Assembly: GCA_963585895.1 (NCBI GenBank)
Contig: OY757939.1
Coordinates: forward strand, 37,916,619 to 37,980,618
Direction of reading: 5' to 3'
DNA: 64,000 bases
From: Sepioteuthis lessoniana
Lineage: Eukaryota > Mollusca > Cephalopoda > Myopsida > Loliginidae
Shown here: positions 42,873 to 53,357 of the stretch, in pieces
How the letters are laid out: every line of letters begins with the position of its first letter
How positions within the stretch are numbered: the first letter of the stretch is position 1
Translations under genes and position numbers: made by a program
The notes under the pieces: generated by a model
What the model saw: only the letters and a program-made list of their open reading frames with translations
What the model was told of the DNA's origin: nothing
The model's database searches: none

Positions 42873-43577
42873 GTATCTCTACAGAGGGGTAAGACTCCTC
42901 CAGTGAGTGTCCTGTGGCCCAGTCGTGTGGCGCTGCAGAATGCACTGACTGTATCTCTGCAGAGGGGTAAGACTCCATCAACGAGTGTCCTGCGGCCCAG
43001 TCGTATGAAGCTGCAGAATACACTGACTGTATCTCTGCAGTGGGGTAAGACTCCTCTAACAAGTGTCCTGGATATGACGCTAAACAATCTGATCCTGAGG
43101 CTCCAATAATGCTGGAGTTTTAGAGAATGAAGAGTACTCTTTTATTGTCATTGCATCCCAATTCTCTCTGGCTCGAATGGTAGCATCTGATAGGGTCCTA
43201 TCTATGTATCAAATAGAATTTTTTTAGATATAAACAGTGTACTTATACTAAATTGAATTGTTTGAAATAGAACACTTTGTTCGTTTAACTGTGTATTCGT
43301 ATTTGATAGAAATACGTGAAACTATTTATCAATGTGAAGAAAATGAGCTAAGGGTCATTAAAAATATGAATCATATTTCTAATGTATATGTTTAAAAATG
43401 ATTTAGCATTAAATAATCTACAATGGTTGACATGCCATAAAACAAAACAAAACAAAACAAAACAAAATCCTATTTTTCTTTTATCTTTCTTTTCCTGATT
43501 ACACCAATAAAAGCATTTCGGAGAAAATAAATTCGAAAATCACATTAGTTAACATTAAAATCAAAAATCTAAGAAAA

Positions 43578-44380
43578 AATATTTTATTATAAAGCATAGA
43601 TCATCCCAAATTTCGCACATATATAGCACAATATGATATGTCACTTATTTCATGTTGTATGTGCATGCTCAAAGGATACCACTTGGTCTTTCCGCCATTT
43701 TGTATACTTATTTCCAAGAGATATACCTTTTCTTTTCCTTATCCATGTTGGATGTTTCGGTATAAGGTGGATAATCGTTGAAAGATTTTTTTTTTATCAA
43801 GTAGATTGGATGACTGATCTAAATAGGTTACTGGAGTTGAGGATATTTTCAAGATTGCGGAAAAAGTATAAAACATCGAGAAACCATTACAAAGAAATGT
43901 CTGTAATGGCGTAAAAAGGAATCGTATTTAATGAACTCAACCCTGCCGGCAAGTAACGAGGATCTTGCTCTTTTGATAAAGCGAAAGAAAAAGAGACGGC
44001 AAAGAAAATGTGCACCTTGCTTCTTTGCGTGCAAGTATAGTGAGATAATACTTTTGTTAAGTTATAACAACGATAAGAACAATTATATATATATATATAT
44101 ATGATGATGACTACTATATATGGACATATGGTTGCTGTCTTTACCACCAACATTACGACTAAACGTCCTGATTAGTAACAAATTCAACTTGTAAAAAAAC
44201 ACAAGATGCCTAAGATGATAATTCGTCTGTTGTTAGATTATGATATACGCTTGTACGATCCTTATGCCACACACTTGGTCTACATAGCTACAGCCTATTG
44301 ACAAGCATAGGAAAATAACTGGTGACTATGCAAACTGTAGGTTTTATTCCTGAGTACTTTCTCTTCTACATTTCCAGTCA
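43578..44380 (-). repeat. 0.8-kb repeat, arm 2 of the distant inverted pair
   Basis: Inverted near-identical copy of 32545-33340. The 88-residue frame (44153-43887, minus) is the same protein sequence as in arm 1. Flanks differ on both sides, which fits either a dispersed element or an inverted segmental duplication. Confidence 0.75.
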
Positions 44381-45227
44381 AAGGATGCCTACTATGCTTT
44401 TCCATTTATGATTTTGGAATTAACTTCTTCGAGAGGGGCTGCCTACTCAGTTTTTTCATTAGACGGGAGTCCCTTCTTACCCTTATATATATAGATACAC
44501 ATACAGACACATATAAATATACATATAGAGTTGAGTCTTTTAGCTGTAACTACACATTTCAAACTTATAATATTTTAACCGGAAATACCAAATTAAAGAG
44601 TACCATTGGTCAGTTTTATTTCACTACTGAAAAAGTACTGAAAGAGTACGTAACTTGATTATTAATCTCATACCTCTCAAAGGAAGGAACTGAAGGAGCA
44701 TATTCACCGTCCAAAGAATTAAAAAAAACGACACACAAGCAGATTTGAAGTGTTCATGATCAAGTATTGCATATTGACGCACACGGCCGTCAATCAGATA
44801 TTCTCTACACGGGACGCACCTGGGAAAATAAGCGGAAGCAGTCACGTGGTTGATCAGAAATGTGTTAACGTTACGAAATGATATATGCAGATGCCCACGA
44901 GAGATAGTCGCAGTCTGTCAGTGCCAGGTTGCGGTGGTCAGTCTAGTCGGCAGATTGAGAACCTTTGTCTGTAGGGGGCCAAGCAGCCCACAGCGGACCC
45001 CCGGCTAAGAAGCAAAAGAAGTGCTAAGTGGGGCCTTGAAGATAACACAGCGTGGTATGGCCAAGAAAAGAAGTTATGGGTCAATATGGCAGGCTGTCTT
45101 TGTTTCCGTCTGTCTGTCTGTCTCACACATCAGTGTTATGATCATTCTTCATCTCATTATGGCTATATAACAAAGGGTGTAATCACTGACCGTCATGTTT
45201 GAAACTGGTTTTTGATGCTTCGTTCAG
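44381..45227. other. Unassigned stretch
   Basis: Less AT-rich around 44880-45130. A (GTCT)n run at 45106-45123. No recognised domain. Confidence 0.45.
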
Positions 45228-45998
45228 GTGCTCATCAGACTTCGATCAAGATGCCTTGAGAGAATTGGTGAAATGCAATCCGTGCAAAAGTACTCGAGAG
45301 CACGTCCAAATCCACAATCTGTTCCCACTTGAAAAAGATAGAAAAATTGAGCAAGTTTGACTTTTGAATTTCTCACACTCTTTGTGAGAAGAACGAGGAC
45401 GGTCGCCATCCATAGCAAGACGTCTTCTTTCAAGGCAGAGCAATAACCCGTTTCTCAAGAATATCATGACTAGTAACGAGGAATAGGTCTTTTATGACAA
45501 AGTTCAACGGATAAGGCAGTGGAATGACAAGAATGAATCTCTGCAACCTACCCCCAAAAAGAAAAGTTTTTTCTGTGTATTGTAGAATCCCTACAGTATT
45601 ATTCCTTTTCAGTTTCTAAACCAGTATCATACACTCAATGCAGACTTATATTCTCGACAGCTAAAATTTGTGCAGAAAAATCGTCTTAAAAAACGCCACG
45701 CACCCGTATATAGATGAAACGCTAGTCCACATTCAACGAGAATCATGCAAGAAAAATATTAGATTTAGGCCAGTCTGTTCTACCCCTTCCACCATATTTA
45801 CCAGATCTTGCATCAAGTGATTTCCATCTTTTCTGCTCTCAACAAAATGCTCTGAATGACAAAAAGTTTTCTCTAGAAGTTCAGGTAAAAACGTTTGCAG
45901 AAAACTTTTTAGCCTTGAAACCAACTGAATTTTACTTGATAGGAATCAACAAGTTACCTAATAAATGGCGGCATGAAGTGATTCAAAATAATTGGTAA
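45228..45998 (+). pseudogene. Mariner transposase pseudogene
   Basis: With several frameshifts and stops the plus strand reads: SSDFDQDALRELVKCNPCKSTRE (split here as the second helix-turn-helix), LSRQSNNPFLKNIMTSNEE followed by a stop and VFYDKVQRIRQW (first catalytic region; the usual GDE is SNE), then TLNADLYSRQLK, then NASPHSTRIMQEK (second region), LPPYLPDLASSDFHLF (third region) and the C-terminal INKLPNKWRHEVIQNNW. Motif order and length (~770 bp) fit a mariner transposase missing its first ~60 residues. No terminal inverted repeats were found. It is long dead. Confidence 0.8.
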
Positions 45999-46072
45999 AT
46001 ATTTATTTAATCAAAATTAATTCCTTTTTAAATTATTCATGCATAAATTATATTTTCGTAAAACGGAAAATG

Positions 46073-46325
46073 TTTACCCAATCCTTATTTACCAGCAGGG
46101 TGCGACACAAGGTTAATTTTTTAGCGGATTTTAGCAGGTTTCGATTCAGAGTTTTCCTTCTCGTCGACCAGTTACAATATCAAAGCCAAAGAGCCCAATC
46201 TGTCCTAATATTTCCCCACAATGGAGGAAGAATAGCTAGATTTATTCTTTTCTCAATGGCAAAATGCAAACAGCCTCGTCCAGGTTTGAACTCGGGTCAC
46301 CGTATCCATTTCCAACGACTGTTGG
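46073..46325 (-). repeat. SINE-B copy, diverged
   Basis: Tail seen as TTTACCAGCAGGGTGCGACA, TTTTAGCGG, CAGAGTTTTCCTTCTCG; head side GGTTTGAACTCGGGTCACCG and TCCATTTCCAACGAC. The last ~20 bp of the head is missing. Confidence 0.7.
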
Positions 46326-46711
46326 AATATCTCCATATGTTTGTATGTGTGTGTGTGTGTGTGTGTCTCACTGCCCTGAAAATCTAAGTACTTCAAATAA
46401 TTACTAACTGGAAACTTTTTTCAATGTCTACATTAAGTGGAAATGATTCCTGTTGAACACTTTCCTTATTATATTCTTTCATCAGCTCTGCCAAGTCTGC
46501 CATAAGGCCTTGGCTTCGAAGCATTTTAAAACTTTAATTGTCATTTAATTAGTTTCGATATTTATGAAATAGAACAAATCAGAATTTTTTCCAGAAAACA
46601 TTCGAGTAAAATCCTAAAGAATTTAAAAGTTGATTTATGTCACAATCCAGACGAATAAAATTTAAGATTGATAAACACCTCTCTGATACGATTTTCCTAT
46701 TACATAAAAGA
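46326..46711. other. Unassigned, with microsatellite-associated unit
   Basis: (TG)n at 46344-46364 followed by TCACTGCCCTGAAAATCTAAG, the fourth occurrence of the (CA/TA)n-associated unit seen at 15.8 and 31.7 kb. Confidence 0.55.
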
Positions 46712-47050
46712 CAGCTCAGTCTGATGGGGTAGTAGCAGACACTGATTGTATCTCTGCAGGGAGGTAAGACCTTCCACACTGAGTGTCATGGATATGACAT
46801 TAAACACTCTGATGGCGAGGCTCCGGTAATGCTGCAGCTTTCGGGAATGCAGAGTGCCTCTACTTTGTCATCGCTCCCAGGTCCACTCTGGCCCGGAGAG
46901 ATAGTATCTGATAGGGTTAAATAGAATTGTTTTACATCTAAACTGAATGCAAACAAATGGCTCATGTTGAGTTGAATTGTTTGAAATAGGACAGTTTCAT
47001 CATGTCACAGCGAACTCATGCTAAATTGAATTGTTTGAAATAGAACTGTA
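46712..47050 (+). repeat. Interspersed repeat L, 3' truncated
   Basis: 5' segment with CTGATGGGGTAGTAGCAG and CTCTGCAGGGAGG, unique part (GGTAATGCTGCAGC, CTGATAGGG), two tandem units, then it stops without the stem-loop tail. Confidence 0.65.
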
Positions 47051-47560
47051 AAGTAAAGCAATAGAGGATAGATTGGTAAAATCTATTATTGTTACCAATA
47101 GAATTCGAATAAGTACCGTTGAAAGGCGCGCGAAAATACTGTGAGTCTATCCGGTATGATTGAAAGCTTATGAATTCGAGATCAGTTTGAGACGACGGCG
47201 CGGATTGGATCGTTTTAGTTATGATCAAACAGTTCTAGTGTTTAGAAAACTAGTAGAAAATTTAATTGATTAGTTATCAGGTACAGAGATGCACTCATGT
47301 ACGAACAATAGTGCGATTATTTTTACTGCTATGGGCAACAGAATCACTCCATAATGTAAACGGGTAATATGCAAGAAAATGTCAGAGAAGAAATAAAGAG
47401 AGGAAGTCGCTTATTGTTTATCCTTACCGATCAAAGATGTCTTTGTATTTAGACAGCAAAATAACTATGGTCTCAAGAAAAAGAAAGGAGCTGGACGACC
47501 ATTAAAGACAACGTTTTGGGTCAGAAACAACAGAAGCCATTGCCTTGACGCGAACCATCT
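47051..47560. other. Unassigned stretch
   Basis: Nothing recognised. Confidence 0.5.
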
Positions 47561-47576
47561 AACAATCGTACAAATT

Positions 47577-47868
47577 TTGTTGTCTCGTGGTGTAATGGTT
47601 AAAGCGATGAACTGCGGAATCGTAGTACGCGAGTTCGTACTCCAGTCGCGCTATTACGTTCACTTTCGGGCAAATACCCTTGGGAAAGGTATGAACCCCC
47701 TTATTCTCCCTCCAGCTATGGGTAAATAGTAGGACGGACTAGGTTCTTCAGCCTTGGTTAGGCAACTAGTCAAGGAGAAGGAAAACTCTGAATTCAAAAC
47801 CTGTTAAACTCCGCTTAAAAATTGACCTTGTGTCATATCCTGCCCGAGCGGAGGGGTTGGTAAATAGT
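47577..47868 (+). repeat. SINE-A/B chimera with 16-bp duplication
   Basis: The head (GTGGTGTAATGGTTAAAGCG, GAGTTCGTACTCCAGTCG) is SINE-A, the tail from GGACGGACTAGGTTCTTCAG to GGAGGGGTTGGTAAATAG is SINE-B, joined within the shared core. AACAATCGTACAAATT is perfect at 47561-47576 and 47869-47884, so the chimera retroposed as one RNA. Confidence 0.9.
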
Positions 47869-47917
47869 AACAATCGTACAAATTGTTCCCGGATCCTTTT
47901 TAACCCACTGATGATGA

Positions 47918-48170
47918 TTGGCGACAGTAGTCAAGGGCGACCAGAAGCCACCCTCTTCAATAGCTACTACACCGATGTGTAGGTAAGGTCGCTGCTCTTT
48001 TCCTTGGATTGCTACACTTTACCCTTGATACGTACCTTATATTGCTGGGTGTTAAGCAAGGAGGTATCAAGTACCATTTTTAAAGTCTTTGGTATGACGC
48101 AACCGGGGATTGAACCAAGGTCTCCCGACCATTGGCGAAAGCTCCACCCAAAAGGCCAATAACCCTCTAG
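47918..48170 (-). repeat. SINE-C copy
   Basis: 3' end TTGGCGACAGTAGTCAAGGG, body with TCAAGTACCATTTTTAAAG, B-box region GGGGATTGAACC, head end CAAAAGGCCAATAACC. Confidence 0.75.
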
Positions 48171-48704
48171 TATTCATCAACTACCTAAAGATGAGTTCTT
48201 CGCTGCTGGAAAACCTGGCCGATTTAAAGAAATAATCATGGTCCCGGTGAAATGTGGAAAATAGGTCAATGAAGACTACTCTCACTGATAGCAAACCATC
48301 GTGTGTTTAATTTTCATTGGATATCCCATACTTCTGTCTTTGTGCCAAACTGATGTAAATACCCTCACTACGATTATGGTGTAATCTCCTGCCATTTCAG
48401 TCCGCCTGAGTAGCCCTTAATATATAAATTATTGGACTCTGCGATGTCAGTATTGTTCGGTTTATAGAATTATGAGAAAGTTTTGAGTTATGCATAATCG
48501 AGAACAGGCATTTTGATTCAAGTAAATGAAACAAAAATTTTCATTCTGCACCAACACCATATGGAGAACAATTCATTACAACCTTCTTCGAATTAAATTT
48601 CAAGAAACTTCACTGCTTTTCGATAAAGAAGTCGTTAACTGTGTCGTTTAAAGTTTCAAAATTTAATTTCTTGCTGCAAAACAATTTCTGATTTATAATT
48701 ATTA
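48171..48704. other. Unassigned stretch
   Basis: No recognised element. Confidence 0.5.
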
Positions 48705-49108
48705 TTTGTTCTCTTTTGAGAGTTTTTCACACCAGTGGAGTTTGAGTGACAAAAAGTCTCCTCAAGCCTCCCGGACTCTTCTCAGTATTCTGACCGATCT
48801 CAGTAATTCAGTCGTTTGGATGGTCTCCACTCGTCTTGTTATTTCCAAGTCCTTCAGTCTTACTCTTTTGAGAGTTTTTCACACCAGGGAAAGCAGATGG
48901 TTTCTGACTGGAGTTTGAGTGACATCAAGTCTCCTCAAGTCTTTAGGACTCTTCTTAGTATTCTGGTCCATCTCAACAATGCTGTTGTTTGGATGGTCTC
49001 CATTCGTCCTCTTATTTACAAGTCCTCCAGTTTCTGAGTCAATCCTTTGGTGACTGTGCCGAGTACGCCAGTTAAAATTGGTATCACCGTCACTTTTATG
49101 TTCCATAG

Positions 49109-49147
<39 letters not shown>

Positions 49148-49148
49148 G
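48705..49148 (-). pseudogene. LINE 3' end (same family as 26.9-28.9 kb)
   Basis: Two tandem copies of the 3' UTR block (48720-48868 and 48869-49030; GAGTTTTTCACACCA begins each on the plus strand), then GTGACTGTGCCGAGTACGCC (VT-x-GVLGTVTK-like peptide on the minus strand), cut by an (ATT)n tract at 49112-49147. An RTE fragment in the other orientation follows at 49203. Confidence 0.6.
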
Positions 49149-49202
49149 TGTTGTTGTTGTTGTTAATTGAGCGAAACCCTTTCGCATAATAATTAAAAGT
49201 AA

Positions 49203-49662
49203 GTAAACGCAGCTTCTTCCAGGCAGCGGTCACATCGATACTGCTATATGGATGCACTACATGGACGCTAACAAAACGGCTGGAGAAGAAACTGGATGGC
49301 AATTACACAAGAATGCTGCGTGCAATCCTGAACAAGTCCTGGCAGCAGCACCCCACAAGACACCAACTGTACGGCCACCTGCCCCCTATCACGAAAACTA
49401 TTCAAGTTAGACGAACCAGACATGCAGGACACTGCTGGAGAAGCAGTGATGAACTCATAAGAGATGTACTCTTATGGATCCCCACACATGGCCGCGCAAA
49501 AGCAGGACGACCAGCTCGAACGTACATTCAGCAGCTATGTGAGGATACAGGCTGTTGTCCTGAAGACCTACCTAGGGCGATGAACGATAGGGAGGAGTGG
49601 CGAGAGAGGGTCAGGGATATCCGTGCTACCAGCGCGATATGATGATGACGATGATGAAACTG
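49203..49662 (+). pseudogene. RTE-like retrotransposon 3' fragment
   Basis: The plus strand reads SFFQAAVTSILLYGCTTWTL, KKLDGNYTRMLRAILNKSW, RHAGHCWRSSDEL and ARTYIQQLCEDTGC to a stop at 49642, then a (GATGAT)n tail. No stop interrupts the ~145 residues from the truncation point, which suggests a young insertion. The palm with YADD is absent. Confidence 0.85.
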
Positions 49663-49944
49663 ACGAAATGTTATAATTCTACAAGAAACAGTGTTGACCC
49701 TCTGTTGAAGAGAGACAAACTCTTCCCAATTACTAATATAAATGTATGGCAGATGCATGTATGTATTTACCATAAAATCTACAAAATTAATGCACGATAT
49801 AAGTTCATTTGAAATTATTAAGCTTGGAAATTTCATTTCAAATTTGGTAATTGACTCAGAATAAGAATGGTAGTGCGTGCTAGGGCCTCAACTGTGCGTC
49901 AAATTGATCTATCTAAAAATTACTAGTATTAGATAGGAATACTT

Positions 49945-50466
49945 TGGTCCCATGTATATTCAGACACTCTTTATAACCACGTATATTGAGACACCCTATA
50001 TAACCATGTATATTGAGACTCCCTATATAAACATGTATATAGAAACACCCTTTATAACCACGTACATTGAGACCCCCTATATAACCACGTATATTGAGAC
50101 ACCCTATATAACTATGTATATTGAGCACCCTATACAACCATGTATATTGTGACACCCTATATAACCATATATATTGAGACACCCTATATAACCATGTATA
50201 TTGAGACTCCCTAAATAACCGTGTATATAGAAACACCCTATATAACCATGTATATTGATACACCCTATATAACCATATATATTGAGACACCCTATATAAC
50301 CATGTATATTGAGACTCCCTATATAACCGTGTATATAGAAACACCCTATATAACCATGTATATTGAGATACCCTATATAACCATATATAACCCTACATAC
50401 TGAGACACCCTATACAACCATGTATATTGAGACACCCTATATAACTATGTATGTTGAGACACCATG
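49945..50466. repeat. 27-bp minisatellite, ~19 units
   Basis: The unit is about AACCATGTATATTGAGACAC plus CCTATAT, 27 bp, repeated with point changes and occasional one-base loss. Both strands show open frames of a 9-residue repeat (YITMYIETP on the plus strand), which are artefacts of the period being a multiple of three. Confidence 0.9.
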
Positions 50467-50761
50467 CATTTATTCGAGATTCTAATTGTTTACAAATGTT
50501 TATCATTGGTTATTTGAAACTGGCGAAAAAAGACTGACTTCGGCATTAGATAAGCCAAAAATGTTATCCGTCTTGAAAACCAATTGACAAAACCCTGGAC
50601 CTGAGCCAAAAAAAAAGGAGTGCAAAACAATCAAATGTTGAAAACACCTACTTATTTCATCTTTTTAGAAAATGTCTATTTTACAGTTTTTGTTGTCATT
50701 TGAATATATATAAAAATATGTACCGAGTCTTATCCAGTCGCCCACTTTCTCTTTCGGCTTT
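50467..50761. other. Unassigned stretch
   Basis: Nothing recognised. Confidence 0.45.
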
Positions 50762-50878
50762 GATTTCTTTGTTTAATGGCATATCAACCTTTGTGGGTTA
50801 TTCAATGCCAGAGTCTTCCTTACAGAATGGTACAATGTAATCCATAGGTGATGTCATAAGGTGATTCATCTCTTCCCC
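50762..50878 (-). repeat. SINE-A 3' fragment
   Basis: Stem-loop tail (TTAATGGCATATCAACC, GGTTATTCAATGCC) and partial core, ending in front of an L tail. Confidence 0.6.
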
Positions 50879-50882
50879 AATT

Positions 50883-51440
50883 GGTTTGGTTTGGTTTGGT
50901 TTGGTTTTATGGTATATCAACCATTGTTGGTTATTTAATGCCAAATCCTGTTTTTACATATATATCGAATATATGATTTGTAAACACATTTTGTACATAC
51001 ACACAGTTAAATGATCAAACAGTTCTATTTCTAACAATTCAATTTAGCATAAGCCAACAAAGTTAAATGGTTCCATGTATTGCTATGTATCAGCAACAAT
51101 TCAATTAAACATCAGTCATTTATTTATTCACAGTTAAATAATCAAACAGTTCTATTTCAAGTCATTCAATTTAACATAAGTCATTTGTTTACACTTGGTT
51201 TAAAGGTCAAACAATTCTATTTGACCCATTGATAGGACTGTATCAGGTGCTACCACTCCAGGTCAGAGTGAGCCTGGGAGTAATGGCAATGAAGGAGTAC
51301 TCTGCACTCCACAAAGTTCCAGCATTACTTGAGCCTCACCATCAGATTGTTTAATGTTATATCCAGGACACTCATAGCGGAGGGTTCTTACCCCTCTGCA
51401 GAGATGCAGTTGGTGTATTCTACAGCACCCCCCAGCCGAC
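50883..51440 (-). repeat. Interspersed repeat L copy
   Basis: Starts with five GGTTT units (the A-C-rich tail in reverse), then stem-loop tail, about five tandem units, unique part and the CAGCCGACTGGAC end. Confidence 0.75.
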
Positions 51441-51448
51441 TGGACTCC

Positions 51449-51552
51449 AAAAGTATAAGTTCAAAAGTGAACGTAAGAGCGCAACTGGAATTCGAACTCG
51501 CTTACTACAATATTATAACCCAGCAAGTTAGCCACTACCGCACGGGGACTTT
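51449..51552 (-). repeat. SINE-A head fragment
   Basis: Head and start of the core only (GGAATTCGAACTCGCTTACT and GTTAGCCACTACCGCACGGG on the plus strand). Confidence 0.65.
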
Positions 51553-51649
51553 CCCTTTTTTTTGTTACTCTATAAGCTAAATCCATATAACAGAAAAGAA
51601 GTTTATCAGTCACCTTGCATACTTAAGTAATGAAGACACTTTGTGTAAT

Positions 51650-52062
51650 GAACGACCCCTTATTTTTAGCCACAAAAAGGTGTTTTTATGATTTATTTTG
51701 CATATAATGTACTACAAAAAGCTTCTACATGTTTAAAAAACATATCTTGCGTTCTGAACGACCCTTTGTTTTTTAGATTTGTTTGGTTGTTTAATGGCAT
51801 ATCAACATTTGTAGGTTATTCAATGCCAAAGCTATTCTCCTAGAGGAACAGTAATTGTACTATTTAGCCCATAGCTGGGAGCATAAGGGGGTCCATACCT
51901 TTCCCCAGGGTAGTTGCGCGAAAGTGAACGTAATAGCGCGACTGGAGTATGAACTCGCGTACTACGATTCCACAATCCATCGCTTTAATCATTACACCAC
52001 GAGGACACCTCCCTGCCTTTTAGATGAAAACTTGGTCTTAAAACGTCGTTCATTACACGAAC
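51650..52062. mobile_element. Possible MITE interrupted by SINE-A
   Basis: TGTAATGAACGAC at about 51653 and GTCGTTCATTACA at about 52043 are inverted copies. An internal GAACGACCC lies at 51757. A SINE-A sits between. If the SINE is removed the element would be ~165 bp. Modest evidence. Confidence 0.4.
51779..52017 (-). repeat. SINE-A copy with 8-bp duplication
   Basis: TTTTAGAT at 51771-51778 and 52018-52025. The copy has the full head (GTGTCCTCGTGGTGTAATG in reverse), core and stem-loop tail. Confidence 0.75.
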
Positions 52063-52204
52063 ATATACGTTTTATTTCATTTAATTTTATTCTGAAATTA
52101 AAAGTTTTCTAAAAAGTGCACATAGATTTATATTACTTTTAAATTTGAAGGACACTTTAATGATTTAGACGTTTTCTTCTCTCTAGTTTATTGATTCGAA
52201 GCAA

Positions 52205-52545
52205 AAATGCCGGTAGGGCACATAGCGTAACGATTACTGGCATTGGTTCCTTGAGCTTCTTATGCAGACAATTATCTGGAGGTTGTGAGTTCAATCCTGG
52301 CTGTAACAATACAGGAATACTTATAACCCAGTTATGATTAACGGAATCAGAACAAGCGACCCTTACCTTATAAAAGAAGTGGTTCGAAGTTCTGTGTAGG
52401 CTCCCGAGTTCGACAAACATCTGAAGAATGTAGGAGGACATATCGACCGAAACGTTATGAATATAACAATGAAGATAATAGTTTGAAAACCCTGAGTGAT
52501 AAAAATCATCAAAGTTCGTCTCAGAAATTCAGACAACCAAAAATG
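52205..52545 (+). repeat. SINE-D1 copy 2
   Basis: Head CATAGCGTAACGATTACTGG (A box) and GTGAGTTCAATCCTGG (B box), body GTTATGATTAACGGAATCAG, tail with the hammerhead-like motif, ending GTGATAAAAATCATCA. Better preserved head than the 15345 copy. Confidence 0.65.
52416..52460 (+). ncRNA. Hammerhead-like motif in SINE-D1 copy 2
   Basis: CTGAAGA at 52421-52427 and GAAA at 52449-52452. Helix I is CAT (52418-52420) with ATG (52457-52459), where the sister copy at 15571 has CAC with GTG, i.e. both strands changed together. Helix II is poorly formed here. Confidence 0.4.
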
Positions 52546-53344
52546 ATATGAAATCATTTTTGTTATCTCCAATTTGAAGAGCTACCTATAAGCCAAACTA
52601 GAAAGTAAATTTAAATATTTATTTTGTTAAAACAAATTGTAAACTTTTTTCCTTTGAACTTTAAAAATGTAATTAATTATATCCTACAATAACTTACATT
52701 TTCTATATAATTTATTGTTAGGAAATCTTCGAATTCTTTCACTATGAGGAACTAAAATTAATTTTTATGTTCAAACTTTCTTGATACAATTGCTTACAAA
52801 ATAAAGACTGACTTTCATATCAAATGATCAAAAAAATGTTATGTACCATAAAACGAAGTTAAGAAACAAAATCTTTAACATGTTTTGCTAGGCTTCGTTT
52901 TATAATCAAGATCACTTTGTGGTAGATTCTTATTTGGTTGTCTGTTTTCCCCTCCAAAAGTTTCTTGCTTGAAACTTCTCAACATGTCATTGGCTTTTCG
53001 ATGTTGGTCACTTTATGATAAATTACTTCCAAAGTTGTTTTGCTTAGTCGGAAAAATGTCTCTTTAAATTAGATTCCTGGAAACCCAGAGACTTGTTTGG
53101 CATATAAGACGCAATGTTTTATTTTTTGTATTTCTAAATAAATATCTGACTGTTGACTTCTTGCTAAATGTATTACATCAATCGTTAAAATTCAAAAATG
53201 TTTTTAGGTATTTTTACCACCTATTGGAAGGATAGTATTCTAAAAATATGTTATTGTTTTAATATGTATTGCGTTAAACAAGAAAAGAAGAAGTAGTTTT
53301 CTGCTGGTCATAAATCAAACACAGAACAACTGTCAGGTTGTATT
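52546..53344. other. Unassigned AT-rich stretch
   Basis: Nothing recognised. Confidence 0.5.
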
Positions 53345-53357
53345 CGATAAACGGTGT

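Larger units (their letters stand above)
42110..43465 (+). repeat. Interspersed repeat L with internal expansion
   Basis: The 5' segment of L (GGCCCAGTC...CTGCAGAGxGGTAAGACTCC...GAGTGTCCTG) has expanded into a 78-bp minisatellite (42133-42608), is interrupted by SINE-B (42609-42872), continues as three more units (42873-43070), and then runs through the unique part, a short tandem domain and the TTGACATGCCATAAAAC tail with (CAAAA)n. Confidence 0.75.

Noticed and set aside
45220-45245. CTGATGAGCACCTGAAC on the minus strand as another hammerhead
   Set aside because: Followed by GAAG, not GAAA, has no helix I, and lies in mariner coding sequence.
49913-50403. 143-codon minus-strand frame with YRVSQYTWL-type repeats
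   Set aside because: Produced by the 27-bp minisatellite; no start context or non-repeat portion.
49945-50466. CRISPR array
   Set aside because: Units are contiguous without unique spacers, and the DNA is eukaryotic.
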